Shown: positions 1 through 8,699 of the stretch, one piece after another | Numbering within the stretch: the first letter of the stretch is position 1 | Layout of the letters: the number at the start of each line of letters is the position of its first letter | Assembly: GCA_964344215.1 (NCBI GenBank) | Contig: CAYFMP010000096.1 | Coordinates: 1-12,225, forward strand | DNA length: 12,225 nucleotides | Reading direction: 5' to 3' | Source: CAYFMP01 sp964344215 | GTDB lineage: Bacteria; Pseudomonadota; Alphaproteobacteria; Rhodospirillales; Casp-alpha2 | Translations under genes and position numbers: made by a program | Notes under the pieces: model-generated | Databases searched by the model: none | What the model saw: only the letters and a program-made list of their open reading frames with translations | What the model was told of the DNA's origin: nothing

Positions 1-50
1 CGGAATGCGAAAATGGGCCCACACAGGTCAGTGTTAATGTCGGCTGGTAT
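1..50. repeat. Left arm of 50-bp terminal inverted repeat
   Basis: Bases 1-50 are an exact reverse complement of 12175-12224. The match stops at position 51, apart from a short chance continuation at 52-54. Unrelated sequence follows on the two sides: IS630 transposase on the left and unassigned sequence on the right. The arm contains the palindrome GGGCCC. It most likely is the end of a multicopy element facing inward at both window edges. I could not assign it to an IS family. Confidence 0.9.
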
Positions 51-52
51 AA

Positions 53-367
53 GTCGAACAGCAACTGGTCCGAACCCTCAAGCCCGGCGACATCGTCATC
101 ATGGACAATCTCGGCAGCCACAAGTCCAAGGCCGTCCGCGACGCCATCAACGCCGCCGACGCTCGCCTATGGTTCCTGCCACCTTATTCACCCGACCTCA
201 ATCCCATCGAACAGGCCTTCGCCAAGGTCAAACACTGGATGCACATCGCCCAGAGACGAAACATCGAGGACGCCTGGAGACAGGTCGGACACCTCGTCGA
301 TACCTTCAAGGAAAACGAATGCGAAAACTATTTCACATATGCCGGATACGCTTCCGTCAAAACGTGA
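53..367 (+). pseudogene. IS630-family transposase, C-terminal remnant
   Basis: This is the last third of an IS630-family DDE transposase, the enzyme that cuts and joins the ends of its own insertion sequence. The open frame runs from codon 53 to the TGA at 365-367, about 104 residues, against roughly 340 for the family. The second catalytic aspartate lies in MDNLGSHK (codon at 104) and the catalytic glutamate in PYSPDLNPIEQ, with 34 residues between them, the spacing typical of IS630. The N-terminal helix-turn-helix and the first aspartate are missing. A TAA at 50-52 closes the frame on the left, exactly where the 50-bp terminal repeat ends, so the repeat appears to have cut the gene. The remnant should be inactive. 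Family assignment is secure. Confidence 0.88.
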
Positions 368-963
368 ACGAGACTAGCAGAGCGTGGTGTCGATGTTTCT
401 TACGAAACCATCCGACGCTGGACGACCAAGTTCGGCCGTTCCTATGCCAATCGATTGAGCGGCAGACGCGCCGCAAGCCTTACTCAGTCTGGCACATGGA
501 CGAAGTCTTCGTGAAGATCGGTGGAGAACAAAGGTATCACTGGCGGGCGGTCGACGCAGAGAGTGAAGCGTTGGATGTCCTGCTTCAGCCGAAACGGGAT
601 TAAGCTGCCGCTGTTAAACTCTTCCATAGGCCGATGAAGAAACATGGAACCGTGCCGTCAATCATTGTCACTGACAAATGGCGTCCCTCGGCAGCGGCAA
701 TTCGCGAAGTCGTTCCGAACGCTCAACACGTTCGAGGGAAACGACTGAACAGCCGGGCTGAGAACTCTCATCAGCCGACACGAAGACAGGAACGAAAACA
801 GCAGCGGTTCAAGTCACCGGCCTCGGCACAGGAATTTCCCTCGACGTTCTCATTGATCCACAACCCCTTCAATATCCAGCGCCACCTCGTATCACCGGGC
901 ATGATGCGAAAGTTCCGAGCAGAAGCATTACTTGCGCGAATGGATGTTGCTGCCGAAGTCTGA
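368..963 (+). pseudogene. IS6-family transposase, truncated, frameshifted, with a nonsense codon
   Basis: This is a broken IS6-type DDE transposase. It opens in one frame with LAERGVDVSYETIRRW, then the coding frame shifts near 461-478. It continues in another frame with WHMDEVFVKIGG, where D is the first catalytic aspartate, and WRAVDAE. A TAA at 601-603 interrupts the stretch where family members read a basic residue. The frame resumes with IVTDKW (second aspartate) and NSRAENSHQPTRR (glutamate), and ends with FNIQRHLVSPGMMRKFRAEA and a stop at 961-963. The N-terminal zinc-finger-like part is absent because the gene abuts the IS630 remnant directly. With one frameshift, one stop and a missing N-terminus it cannot make active enzyme, and no intact IS6 terminal repeat was seen. 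Confidence 0.85.
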
Positions 964-1081
964 AATCAACCTATGGAATTACACAACACGTCGCCACCCG
1001 AGCCAATGCGACAATGCCAAGCGGACATCTGACTACTACACTGTATGGAACTGCATATAGCGAACGAAGGAAAGGGACCGA

Positions 1082-4000
1082 TTACGTCACACCACCAAGC
1101 GTTTTTCGAATTGCGTGCGCCAACTCGACCTGCGTGAAGGGCTTGTTCAACAGCGGGATATCATCGTTGAGCGCAGTCTTCTGCGTTAGTTCGTGGCCGG
1201 AATACCCCGACATCAGGATGGTCTTGGTGCGGGGACTTGCCTCGCTGATCGCCTGCGCCAACTCGCTCCCGAACATACCGCCGGGCATGACCACGTCAGC
1301 CAACAAGAGATCGGGCAAGATGACTGTATCCAGAAGACCTATGGCCTCGGCCGCCGTTTTCGCTTCGAGGACAACGTAGCCCAGCCTCCGCAGCATCCGG
1401 ACCACCATGATGCGGACGTCGGGGTCGTCTTCGACGAGCAGAACGTAATCCGTTCCGTTCGGCGGCACCATCTTCTCGACGGTCTCGTGGCTCCGGTCTT
1501 CGGCTTCGAATGCGCGGGGGAAGTAGAGACTGATCGTCGTCCCCTCGCCGTCGGCGCTCTCAACGTCGACGATTCCTCCTGACTGGCGCCGGACCAAACC
1601 GTAAACCATGCTGAGCCCCAACCCCGTACCCTTACCGATCTCCTTGGTCGTGAAGAAGGGATCGAAAACGTGTTCGATCACATTCGCCGGTATGCCTGTA
1701 CCATTGTCGCGTACGGCCAGCCTCACGTAGTCGCCAGTCTGGACATCATACGAATGGGATTCGGCGAAGTTTTCATCCACCCGAGCATTTTCCAGTTCGA
1801 AGACGATCTGGCCGCCATCCGGCATGGAGTCGCGGGCGTTGATGGCGAGGTTGATGAGCGCCGTCTCCAACTGCTTGGGGTCGACCTCGATCGGCCAAAG
1901 CTGCTCCTTTATCTCGATACCTATTGCGATGGTCTCGCCGAGCATCGGACGCAGCAGCTTGGAGGTCCTCACCGCCAACTCGCTGAGTTCCACGATCTCC
2001 GGCGTCAGTTGCTGCTTGCCGACATAGGAGAGAAGCGGACCCGTCAGGGCCTTGCCCCTGGCGACGGTCCGGAGAAGTCCCTGGATCCGCTCCGCCAGTT
2101 CCTCCGAATCGCCGATATCGAGCTCAAGGAGCTCCAGTCCGCCGGAGAGGACCTGAAGCAGGTTGTTGAACTCGTGCGCCACGCCGCCCGTCAATTGACC
2201 GATATCCTTGAGTCTCTGGCCTCCACGCAGTTTCTCTTCGATTTTCTTCTGATGACTCACATCGATCAGAACGAGATCGATCGTACCGGCCCCCCGATTC
2301 ACCTGCGCATGCGTAAGCACGGTGATAGTCTTCTTTTCCCGTGTCGTGAAATCGACCTCAACCAACTCGCCAGGAGCTTGCTCATGTAGACGGATCAGTT
2401 GTTCCCGGTCACTGGAGTCGACGTAGTGCTCGGTGAACACGAATTCCTCCATGAAATCGGCTGGGATCTCGTACCCAAACATCTTGGCGAGCTGATGGTT
2501 TGCCAGCAGAACCTCGCCATCCGCTATGCGTGTGCGGCCGATTCCGACCAAGGCATTGTCAAACAAGGTGCGGTAGTCCCGTTCGCTTTCACGAAGGGCC
2601 TGCTCGGCTTGTTTACGCTCGGTGATATCCTGCAAGGCGACTACGAAGATCTGTTCGTCGCCGAGCTGGGATTTCGATACGGAAGCAGTTGCGGGAAACG
2701 TGCTGCCATCCTTTCGAACGCCAGCGATATCGCCTTGCTCGGACATCAGTTGATAGTCCTCGGGTGCTGATGCGAACCTCACGAGGTGCTCCGCGTGCGT
2801 ATCACGGAGATCAGGGGGCAGAAGTGGGTCGAGGGACTGCCCGATCATCTCTTCAGCGGTATACCCAAAGACGCGTTCCGCTTCCCGATTGAAGAGCCGG
2901 ATGTTGTGGTCGCCGTCAATCACAATGACTACTTCGGGCGCAATGTCCAATATGCCCTGTAACCGCGCCTCGGAAACGCGCACTGCCTCTTCCCCTTTCT
3001 TGCGTGCGGTGATGTCGCTGCCCGAACCGCGATAGCCCTGGAACGATCCGCCATCGCCAAAGACCGGAAGCCCACTGACCTGCCACCAGCGTACATGACC
3101 TTCCGGGTCTGAAACGGAGTAAACGAAATCGCGGAATGGGCTATGTGACTCAAGCTCGGCTCGATGTTCTTGCCAACGGGGATCTGTATCCGGATCGATC
3201 CCACGGAATTCCCATGTGGTCTTTCCGATGGCGTCCGACAGTAGGCGCTCGACGATTGGAGATCGCCCCGAGAATGAAGAAAACCGCAAATCTGCATCCA
3301 TCTCCCAAAACCAGTCCGAAGACACTTCCGCATAGTCCTTTAGGCGTTGTCTGCCTTCCTCAAGCGCCTTCTCGATTGCCTTGCGCTCAGTGATTTCCTC
3401 GGTAAGCGCATGGGTGCGCTCCATGATTCTTAATTCCATTTCATCATGAGCCGAGCGCAGAGCCATTTCGTACCCTTTGCGCTCTTCAATTTCCTTCTGA
3501 AGCGCTACCGAATGCCGAACGGTTTCCTTCCTCGACTTCATGAAAAAAAGGAAAATAACGCCCAACAACAGCAACAATATCGTGAGAATGCTTGTTGCAG
3601 AGATGAGCCAAACCTGTTGCCGTTCAAGCAGGATGACTTTCTTTCCCGACCATTTGTCGATGACCCGCTCAAGCTCGCCGTTTTGCCTTAGTCCCTGAAT
3701 GGCCTGATTGAGTTCTTCGACAAGCCCTGGGTTTCCCCTCGGAACAGGAATACCCACAACCTTCTCGGCGAACGGGGGTGAGACGGCCCGTATGCTTGTG
3801 ATGTCGTTTGAACGCAATGTGTAGTAACCGGGCCAGGTGACAAGAGCGACGGCGGTGATTTTTCCTTGCAGCAGTTTTCTGAATCCGTCGAGGTGGTTTT
3901 CCACTATGACCAATTCGGCTTCAGGGTGGCTTTTTCTTAACCATTGGATGGGGTACCCGCCTTTGGTGACGCCGATTTTCCTCCCCTCCAGGGAGGTGGT

Positions 4001-4420
4001 CGAGAAGTTCTCCGATTGGTCGGTTTTTACGAAATAGGAGAACGTTACCGGCAGCGTACCTACAGAGAAGTCGTAAAGCTTTTTCCGTTCCTCGTTTACC
4101 GCCATGAGGGTGAGGGCGTGTCCTTTGCCCTTGAGAACGAGCTTCTGAGCCTCGGACCACTTCATCAGTCGAATTTCTATCGGGCGCTTTAGAGTTCTTC
4201 CGATAGCAGTCCATAGATCTACGTTGGCGCCACGAGGCGTGTCGCCTTCGAGGAACTCATAGGGCGGGAGGTTCTTGTCGCCGAAAACGACGATCGGGGG
4301 CGGATCGCCTTGTTGGGCAATTCCCGTGGAAGGCCCGATAAGGCTCGTCAGGGTACCCAAAAGGACGATGACGGAAATGCTCAATAACCGATTCAAATAG
4401 CTTCCCTTGGTGTCAGGCAC
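1082..4420 (-). CDS. Hybrid sensor histidine kinase: periplasmic binding-like sensor, three PAS domains, receiver
   Basis: This is a 1112-residue membrane sensor kinase. Residues 10-35 form a signal/anchor segment. Residues 42-258 resemble a bacterial family 3 solute-binding protein (VVFGDKNLPPYEF, then GKGHALTLMAVNEERKKLYDFS), so the likely input is a small periplasmic ligand. A membrane helix at about 269-293 and a coiled coil lead to three PAS domains (about 363-473, 485-602, 613-725). The phosphoacceptor is His749 in GGVAHEFNN. The ATPase follows: N box NLAINARDSMPDGG, G1 DNGTGIP, G2 GKGTGLGLS. The C-terminal receiver has an acidic cluster at 997-999, phosphorylatable Asp1042, Ser1071 and Lys1093, so it looks functional. 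The start is GTG (CAC on the plus strand at 4418-4420), with AAGGAAA about eight bases upstream. An ATG four bases further upstream is out of frame. The gene stands alone, divergent from the stressosome-like cluster. Ligand and target are unknown. Confidence 0.93.
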   Translation of the reverse strand: MPDTKGSYLNRLLSISVIVLLGTLTSLIGPSTGIAQQGDPPPIVVFGDKNLPPYEFLEGDTPRGANVDLWTAIGRTLKRPIEIRLMKWSEAQKLVLKGKGHALTLMAVNEERKKLYDFSVGTLPVTFSYFVKTDQSENFSTTSLEGRKIGVTKGGYPIQWLRKSHPEAELVIVENHLDGFRKLLQGKITAVALVTWPGYYTLRSNDITSIRAVSPPFAEKVVGIPVPRGNPGLVEELNQAIQGLRQNGELERVIDKWSGKKVILLERQQVWLISATSILTILLLLLGVIFLFFMKSRKETVRHSVALQKEIEERKGYEMALRSAHDEMELRIMERTHALTEEITERKAIEKALEEGRQRLKDYAEVSSDWFWEMDADLRFSSFSGRSPIVERLLSDAIGKTTWEFRGIDPDTDPRWQEHRAELESHSPFRDFVYSVSDPEGHVRWWQVSGLPVFGDGGSFQGYRGSGSDITARKKGEEAVRVSEARLQGILDIAPEVVIVIDGDHNIRLFNREAERVFGYTAEEMIGQSLDPLLPPDLRDTHAEHLVRFASAPEDYQLMSEQGDIAGVRKDGSTFPATASVSKSQLGDEQIFVVALQDITERKQAEQALRESERDYRTLFDNALVGIGRTRIADGEVLLANHQLAKMFGYEIPADFMEEFVFTEHYVDSSDREQLIRLHEQAPGELVEVDFTTREKKTITVLTHAQVNRGAGTIDLVLIDVSHQKKIEEKLRGGQRLKDIGQLTGGVAHEFNNLLQVLSGGLELLELDIGDSEELAERIQGLLRTVARGKALTGPLLSYVGKQQLTPEIVELSELAVRTSKLLRPMLGETIAIGIEIKEQLWPIEVDPKQLETALINLAINARDSMPDGGQIVFELENARVDENFAESHSYDVQTGDYVRLAVRDNGTGIPANVIEHVFDPFFTTKEIGKGTGLGLSMVYGLVRRQSGGIVDVESADGEGTTISLYFPRAFEAEDRSHETVEKMVPPNGTDYVLLVEDDPDVRIMVVRMLRRLGYVVLEAKTAAEAIGLLDTVILPDLLLADVVMPGGMFGSELAQAISEASPRTKTILMSGYSGHELTQKTALNDDIPLLNKPFTQVELAHAIRKTLGGVT

Positions 4421-4544
4421 GCATCAATTTCCTTTCGATCATCGAAGATCGTATCAGGAGCTCACACTCGATCCCAATGACTTGATCCTAGGGGATTGGT
4501 CCCTGATGGGAATTCATCATAAAAACGAACAGAACGTCACGTGT

Positions 4545-4595
4545 TTCCGTACGAACAATTTTTGTAAAGAATTGTAATCGTCGAACGTACGCTTT
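4545..4595. promoter_or_regulatory. Possible operator: paired CGTACG palindromes around an ACAATT/AATTGT inverted repeat
   Basis: Upstream of the minus-strand kinase, CGTACG occurs at 4548-4553 and again at 4586-4591. Between them ACAATT (4555-4560) and AATTGT (4570-4575) form an inverted repeat with a nine-base spacer. The block lies 125-175 bases upstream of the GTG start in AT-rich sequence, a plausible place for a promoter or operator. No clear -35/-10 pair or named operator was recognised. Six-base palindromes can arise by chance. Confidence 0.3.
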
Positions 4596-4659
4596 TGCCT
4601 GAGTTTTGAAATCTTGATTCGGTTCTCCCGGTGAGTCTTGGGAGGGCCGGGGGATGACG

Positions 4660-4927
4660 GGCGAGCGGCAGCAAAGAGCGCTTGGGGCGTATCTCCAAGA
4701 TGGGCGACCGCTATCTTCTCCGCCCGCTGGTCAACGGCATGATGTCACGGCTTCGTTGGGCCCGCTGACACCCGGACGTTGATCCCTGGGCTAGTGGCCT
4801 ATTACAGAGAAAGCCGCCTAAGCTGGTCGCCGTCGTCATGGCCGACAAAACCGCGCGCCTCGCCTGGGTCGTCATGACCCGGGATGAAGTCTACCGCGCG
4901 CCTCAACCTTCAACGGCGGCGGCATGA
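4660..4927 (+). pseudogene. IS110-family transposase, C-terminal remnant with an in-frame stop
   Basis: The frame that includes codon 4667 reads GSKERLGRISKMGDRYL, followed by PPKLVAVVMADKTARLAWVVMTRDEVYRAP and a stop at 4925-4927. This is the conserved tail of IS110/IS1111-type DEDD transposases, which typically reads GRISKMGDRYLR, then LANKTARIAWA and a YRAP-like end. About 87 codons remain of a protein that is normally 300-400 residues. A TGA at 4766-4768 replaces a codon in the RWAR-HP stretch. The catalytic N-terminal DEDD domain is absent. It is therefore a dead fragment, though a clear IS110 relic. Confidence 0.8.
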
Positions 4928-4958
4928 CATGTCGATCGCTGGATACGGCTGAAACTTT

Positions 4959-5100
4959 CTAGAGCGGCTTCCGGTCGGTTGGAATCGGTGAACGGTTCGA
5001 TCCGATCGGATTACACCGCTTTAATTCATTGAAAAATAGAGCAAGTAAAATCCGATTAGCTTGAGCCTGACTGGTTCAAGCCAATCGGATATTGCTCTAA
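4959..5100. repeat. Double-hairpin AGAGC-type intergenic repeat
   Basis: Two adjacent imperfect inverted repeats lie here. The second is the stronger: the arms at 5037-5067 and 5073-5099 begin TAGAGCAA and end TTGCTCTA, share ATCCGATT/AATCGGAT and TTGAGCC/GGTTCAA, and leave a loop of about five bases. The first spans about 4959-5023, from AGAGCGG to CCGCTTTA, with inner arms rich in CGGTCGG/CCGATCGG. Repeats bounded by AGAGC/GCTCT are common in alphaproteobacterial intergenic DNA. It lies between two pieces that both resemble one IS110 element, suggesting insertion into that element. Confidence 0.7.
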
Positions 5101-5335
5101 TCCTTGCGAGGACGACGCAAAGTGGTGGCGAACCGGTCAGACCGGGGATGGGAACAGCCCGCTGAATGTCCAGGGCGCACGAGCCCGCTAATCAGAATGG
5201 GGCCCGGTCCGCGAAAACCATCAAGGCCAGCGGCACCAATCACCGCATCACCAGGCCGGACACAAGACCGCACCCAACCACGCCGCCAAAGCATCAAAAA
5301 GTCCTTGCAACGCGGAAGCCATCCACAAAGGACAA
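5101..5335 (+). mobile_element. Probable 3' non-coding end of the IS110 remnant
   Basis: The segment from about 5108 (GACGACGCAAAG) through AACCGGTCAGACCGG, ATCAGAATGG, AACCATCAAGGCCAGCGG and GCATCAAAAAGTCCTTGCAA resembles, from memory, the sequence that follows the transposase gene in many alphaproteobacterial IS110 elements. It continues naturally from the transposase tail at 4660-4927 if the double-hairpin repeat is removed. No coding gene is supported here. The short reading frames on both strands look like chance. Confidence 0.45.
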
Positions 5336-5700
5336 TTAACTGTGGTCGCTAGAAGTCCGAAATCTTCGAAGATCAACGGCACGTAATTCCACTTGAAACC
5401 AATTTCTCGTTCTGTAGAGCCGCCGTTCATCGAACGGCAGCAGAGCGAACTGGAATCAGATGGTTTCCGAATTTGGTGCCACGAAAAAGCTGATTTCACC
5501 CGATACCGCGTTCGATTTGGGCCGGATGTCGAAATTACAAATCTTCACAAAAAACGACGTAACAACTGCAATCTGATCATCCAACGTTAACAGCGGAACA
5601 CTACCGTTTAGATCGAGAAAAGGTTCGGAATTAGAGAAAGAACCAGCTTGTCGGCTCTTCCACTGGGAAAAGCCGATAATGGTTCGTAGGGAAGGGGTTC
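5336..5700. other. Intergenic leader of the kinase/stressosome cluster, no recognised gene
   Basis: This 365-base gap has lower GC than the flanking genes. Short open frames cross it on both strands (for example 5393-5590 plus), but their translations show no recognisable domain and their codon use is not convincing. It presumably contains the promoter of the plus-strand cluster. I found no good match to the alphaproteobacterial general-stress promoter pattern (GGAAC, 16-17 bases, CGTT). GGAAC at 5594-5598 has CGTT only five bases later. Confidence 0.5.
5651..5697 (+). promoter_or_regulatory. Leader hairpin and ribosome binding site before the MHYT kinase
   Basis: TCGGCTCTTCC (5651-5661) pairs with GGAAAAGCCGA (5666-5676) through an eleven-base stem with one C-A mismatch and a four-base loop. 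No T-tract follows, so it is not a typical terminator. AGGGAAGGGG (5688-5697) lies just upstream of the TTG at 5701 and is the likely Shine-Dalgarno sequence. A TAA at 5677-5679 closes the reading frame upstream, leaving TTG as the only plausible start. Confidence 0.5.
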
Positions 5701-8649
5701 TTGGATATACTGTTCCTAGATTTTCTCGATGGGCACACTGATCTGGGTGCCGCAATCGGCGGCACCTACGATCCGGTCTTGGTGGCTCTTTCCCTATTGA
5801 TCGCTTACTTTGGTTCATTTGCCACCATTGAACTCGGGGATCGAATACGAGCGACGGAAAGACGTTTCCTGAAAGCCATGTGGTTGGCGACCGGCGCTAC
5901 GGCAATGGGCGCCAGTGTTTGGGCCATGCATTTCGTCGGAATGTTGGCCTTCAGCCTGCCGCTCAATATTGGTTACAACTTATTGGTATCGCTCTTATCC
6001 GTGGTCCCCGCCGTTTTCGCCGGCGGCATGATGCTCTACATCCTGGCTCGCGCGAAGCTGAAAAAGCGGGAGCTGGTTCTAGGCGGAATCTTCGTGGGGG
6101 CTGGTATTGGTGTAATGCACTATACTGGCATGGCGGCCATGCGGTTGGACGCGGTCATGCGTTATGATCCGGTCCTATTCGTTGCCTCGATCGCCGCCGC
6201 CATCCTGCTGGCGACTTTCGCCCTTAACGTCAAACATCTGGCCAACGACAGAAACTCGGAAATCTTTCTGAATTGGACGAGAATTGTCAGTGCCCTGATC
6301 ATGGGTTCGGCGATTGCCGCCATGCATTACACGGCCATGACAGCTGTCCGGTTTTTCCCCGCAAAGACTCCAGGGACAGAAGTCGTTACGCTTAATATCT
6401 GGTTTCTAGCAGTCTTGATCTCTCTGATCACGGTGGCAACCATCGTACTGGTGATTATTGCCTCTCAGGTTGGACGCCGTCTGGAGGCTGTTTCCCTGTT
6501 GGAAAGGGAGATCAGCGAACGCAAGCAGGCGGAGCGAAATCTACGGACTCTCGCCGAAACCGTCTCGTCGGTCACGGGCGACAAACTGTTTGATCAATTG
6601 ACCGAAGCCGTGGCACAGGTCCTGGACGTCGATTACGCATACATCGGCGAACTTTTGGACGAGGAGAAGTCGTCGCTCCGCACCACCTCGTTTTTCGCCG
6701 ATGGCAAGCAGGCTGAGAATTTCGAATACGACCTTACAGGCACTCCATGTGAAAACGTAGTTAATAAAACCGCATGCGTTTACGACCACGATGTCCAGAC
6801 AGCGTTCCCTGAAAACGCCCTGCTCAGGACGATGGGAGTGGATAGCTACGTCGGCATGCCACTATTCAGCGCCGAGGAAGAACCTCTCGGCGTCATGGCT
6901 GCAATGAGCCGAAACCCGCTCATTGATCCAGAGAAGGCCATCGACCTTCTACAAATCTTTGCTATCCGCGCTGCGGTTGAGCTCGAGCGCAGGCAAACGG
7001 AAATGGCATTGGCCAGGCATTCGGCGATTTTGAGTCTGTTGCACAAAGTCACGACGGCGGCGAACGAGGCGCAAGTCATTGAGGACGCGCTGCAGGTTTG
7101 CCTCGACGAGGTTTGCGAATTCATCGGCTGGCCCGTAGGGCACGCATACCTCCTTGACGAGACCGCCGATCGCCTAAAAACAGCCAACATTTGGCACTTG
7201 GCCGACACGGCGCGATTCGAGGTCTTCCGCCGCGTTACTGAAGAGACCGAATTTACCTTCGGCAAAGGATTGCCGGGCCGGGTGTGGGAGAGCGGTCGGC
7301 CCGAGTGGGTCGTGGACGTCACCAAAGATGCCGATTTTTCTCGCGCTAAGGTCAGTGCCAACATTGGCGTCAAGACATGTCTCGCCTCGCCGGTGGTAAT
7401 CGGCAAGGAAGTCACCGCCGTGATCGAGTTCTATTCCGAGAATGCAATATCTTCGGATGGAGAAATTCTGAAGGTTCTGGCTCAGATTGGAACCCAGCTG
7501 GGGCGCGTGATCGAACGAACCCGAGCCGCAGAGGCAATCAAGGACAATGAAACCAGATTTAAAGATATCGCCTCAGTGTCCTCGGATCGGTTTTGGGAGA
7601 TGGACGAGAACCTGTGCTTTACCGATATCACGGGCCCGAACGATTGGGATTATTGGCTTGATCCCAAGGAACTCTTAGGCAAGACGCAATGGGAGGGAGC
7701 CGGGGGTGATCCGGACGCGGATGAAAATTGGAAGCGACACCGGGATACCTTACTAGCGCGCAAACCGTTTCGGAACTTCCACTACAGTACAAAGGATCAA
7801 AACGGACACGTCATGCACTGGTCCATTAGTGGAACACCGGTCTTCGGCGCCGACGGCATGTTCAAAGGCTACCGCGGTTCAGCAACCGACATCACCCAGC
7901 ACGTGCAGGCTGAGGAAGAACGCGACCGCGCCTTAGTTCAGGCCGAGGAGGCAAACCAAGCGAAATCCGAGTTTCTCGCTACCATGAGCCACGAACTAAG
8001 AACGCCCTTGAACGCCATCAACGGGTTTTCAGAAATGATCGAAGGGCAATACTTCGGTGCGCTTGGTTCGGAGAAATACAAAGAATATGCGGCCGACATC
8101 CAGTCCAGCAGTGAGCACCTTCTGCATTTGGTCAGTGAAATCCTCGACCTCTCTGCGATCGAAGCCGGCCGGCACTCACTTGAAAAGAAGAGTTTGGAGA
8201 TGAAGCAGATCGCTGAGGAATGTTCCCGCTTTATCATCAAGGACACTGGCTCTAAGGGCGTTAACTACGCGGTCGAGATACCCGAGAACCTACCGCCAAT
8301 TCACGCGGATGTGAAAGCGCTCAAGCAAATCCTACTTAACCTGCTCTCCAATGCGGTCAAGTTCACTCCAGAAAGAGGACGAGTCTCTTTCAAAGTGGCG
8401 GCGTCAAATGGGTCTCACTTCATTGAAGTAAGGGATACAGGGAAAGGCATCCCGCCCGATAAGATCCCCAGTCTGACCGAACCCTTTTTTAGGGTCGAGA
8501 CCGACCCCCATAAGGCCCAGGAAGGAACCGGTCTCGGGTTGGCAATCACGAAGTCGTTGGTGGATCTTCACGAAGGTGAGCTTTCCATCAAAAGCAAGGT
8601 CGACAAAGGAACGACTGTCACGGTGACGCTGCCCAGCGGCGCTCCTTAA
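5701..8649 (+). CDS. Membrane histidine kinase with MHYT, two GAF, PAS, HisKA and HATPase domains
   Basis: This is a 982-residue sensor kinase. Residues about 24-255 form a seven-helix MHYT sensor with its three hallmark motifs, MHFV (76-79), MHYT (139-142) and MHYT (208-211). These are proposed to bind a metal and sense a diatomic gas or redox state. A helical linker leads to GAF1 (about 285-430) and GAF2 (about 442-605). The PAS domain (about 617-732) carries the DRFWEMDENL...GYRGSATDIT signature shared with the other two kinases in this window. HisKA has His764 in SHELRTP. The ATPase has LLSNAVKFTP, DTGKGIP and GTGLGLA. The start is TTG; the next in-frame ATG (residue 60) would remove the first membrane helix. 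There is no receiver. The truncated DivK-like receiver frame begins 50 bases downstream, suggesting a former kinase/regulator pair. Confidence 0.92.
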   Translation: MDILFLDFLDGHTDLGAAIGGTYDPVLVALSLLIAYFGSFATIELGDRIRATERRFLKAMWLATGATAMGASVWAMHFVGMLAFSLPLNIGYNLLVSLLSVVPAVFAGGMMLYILARAKLKKRELVLGGIFVGAGIGVMHYTGMAAMRLDAVMRYDPVLFVASIAAAILLATFALNVKHLANDRNSEIFLNWTRIVSALIMGSAIAAMHYTAMTAVRFFPAKTPGTEVVTLNIWFLAVLISLITVATIVLVIIASQVGRRLEAVSLLEREISERKQAERNLRTLAETVSSVTGDKLFDQLTEAVAQVLDVDYAYIGELLDEEKSSLRTTSFFADGKQAENFEYDLTGTPCENVVNKTACVYDHDVQTAFPENALLRTMGVDSYVGMPLFSAEEEPLGVMAAMSRNPLIDPEKAIDLLQIFAIRAAVELERRQTEMALARHSAILSLLHKVTTAANEAQVIEDALQVCLDEVCEFIGWPVGHAYLLDETADRLKTANIWHLADTARFEVFRRVTEETEFTFGKGLPGRVWESGRPEWVVDVTKDADFSRAKVSANIGVKTCLASPVVIGKEVTAVIEFYSENAISSDGEILKVLAQIGTQLGRVIERTRAAEAIKDNETRFKDIASVSSDRFWEMDENLCFTDITGPNDWDYWLDPKELLGKTQWEGAGGDPDADENWKRHRDTLLARKPFRNFHYSTKDQNGHVMHWSISGTPVFGADGMFKGYRGSATDITQHVQAEEERDRALVQAEEANQAKSEFLATMSHELRTPLNAINGFSEMIEGQYFGALGSEKYKEYAADIQSSSEHLLHLVSEILDLSAIEAGRHSLEKKSLEMKQIAEECSRFIIKDTGSKGVNYAVEIPENLPPIHADVKALKQILLNLLSNAVKFTPERGRVSFKVAASNGSHFIEVRDTGKGIPPDKIPSLTEPFFRVETDPHKAQEGTGLGLAITKSLVDLHEGELSIKSKVDKGTTVTVTLPSGAP

Positions 8650-8699
8650 TCGAACCATGAGCGAAAGCCGCTTCACCGTCAGAAAGATCAAGACTCGGG

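Noticed and set aside
13..603. A 196-codon plus-strand frame spanning the left end
   Set aside because: Only its last part is meaningful, as a piece of the IS6 transposase. The first two thirds run out of frame through the IS630 remnant and give arginine-rich nonsense.
1670..2389. 239-codon plus-strand frame opposite the hybrid kinase
   Set aside because: It is an antisense shadow of a GC-rich kinase gene whose own frame shows complete conserved motifs.
5104..5352. 82-codon plus-strand frame and the opposing frames in the IS110 3' region
   Set aside because: The translations are low-complexity and basic without motifs. The DNA resembles the non-coding end of an IS110 element.
5594..5605. 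Possible general-stress (EcfG-type) promoter, GGAAC ... CGTT
   Set aside because: The spacing is five bases instead of 16-17, so it cannot serve as a -35/-10 pair.
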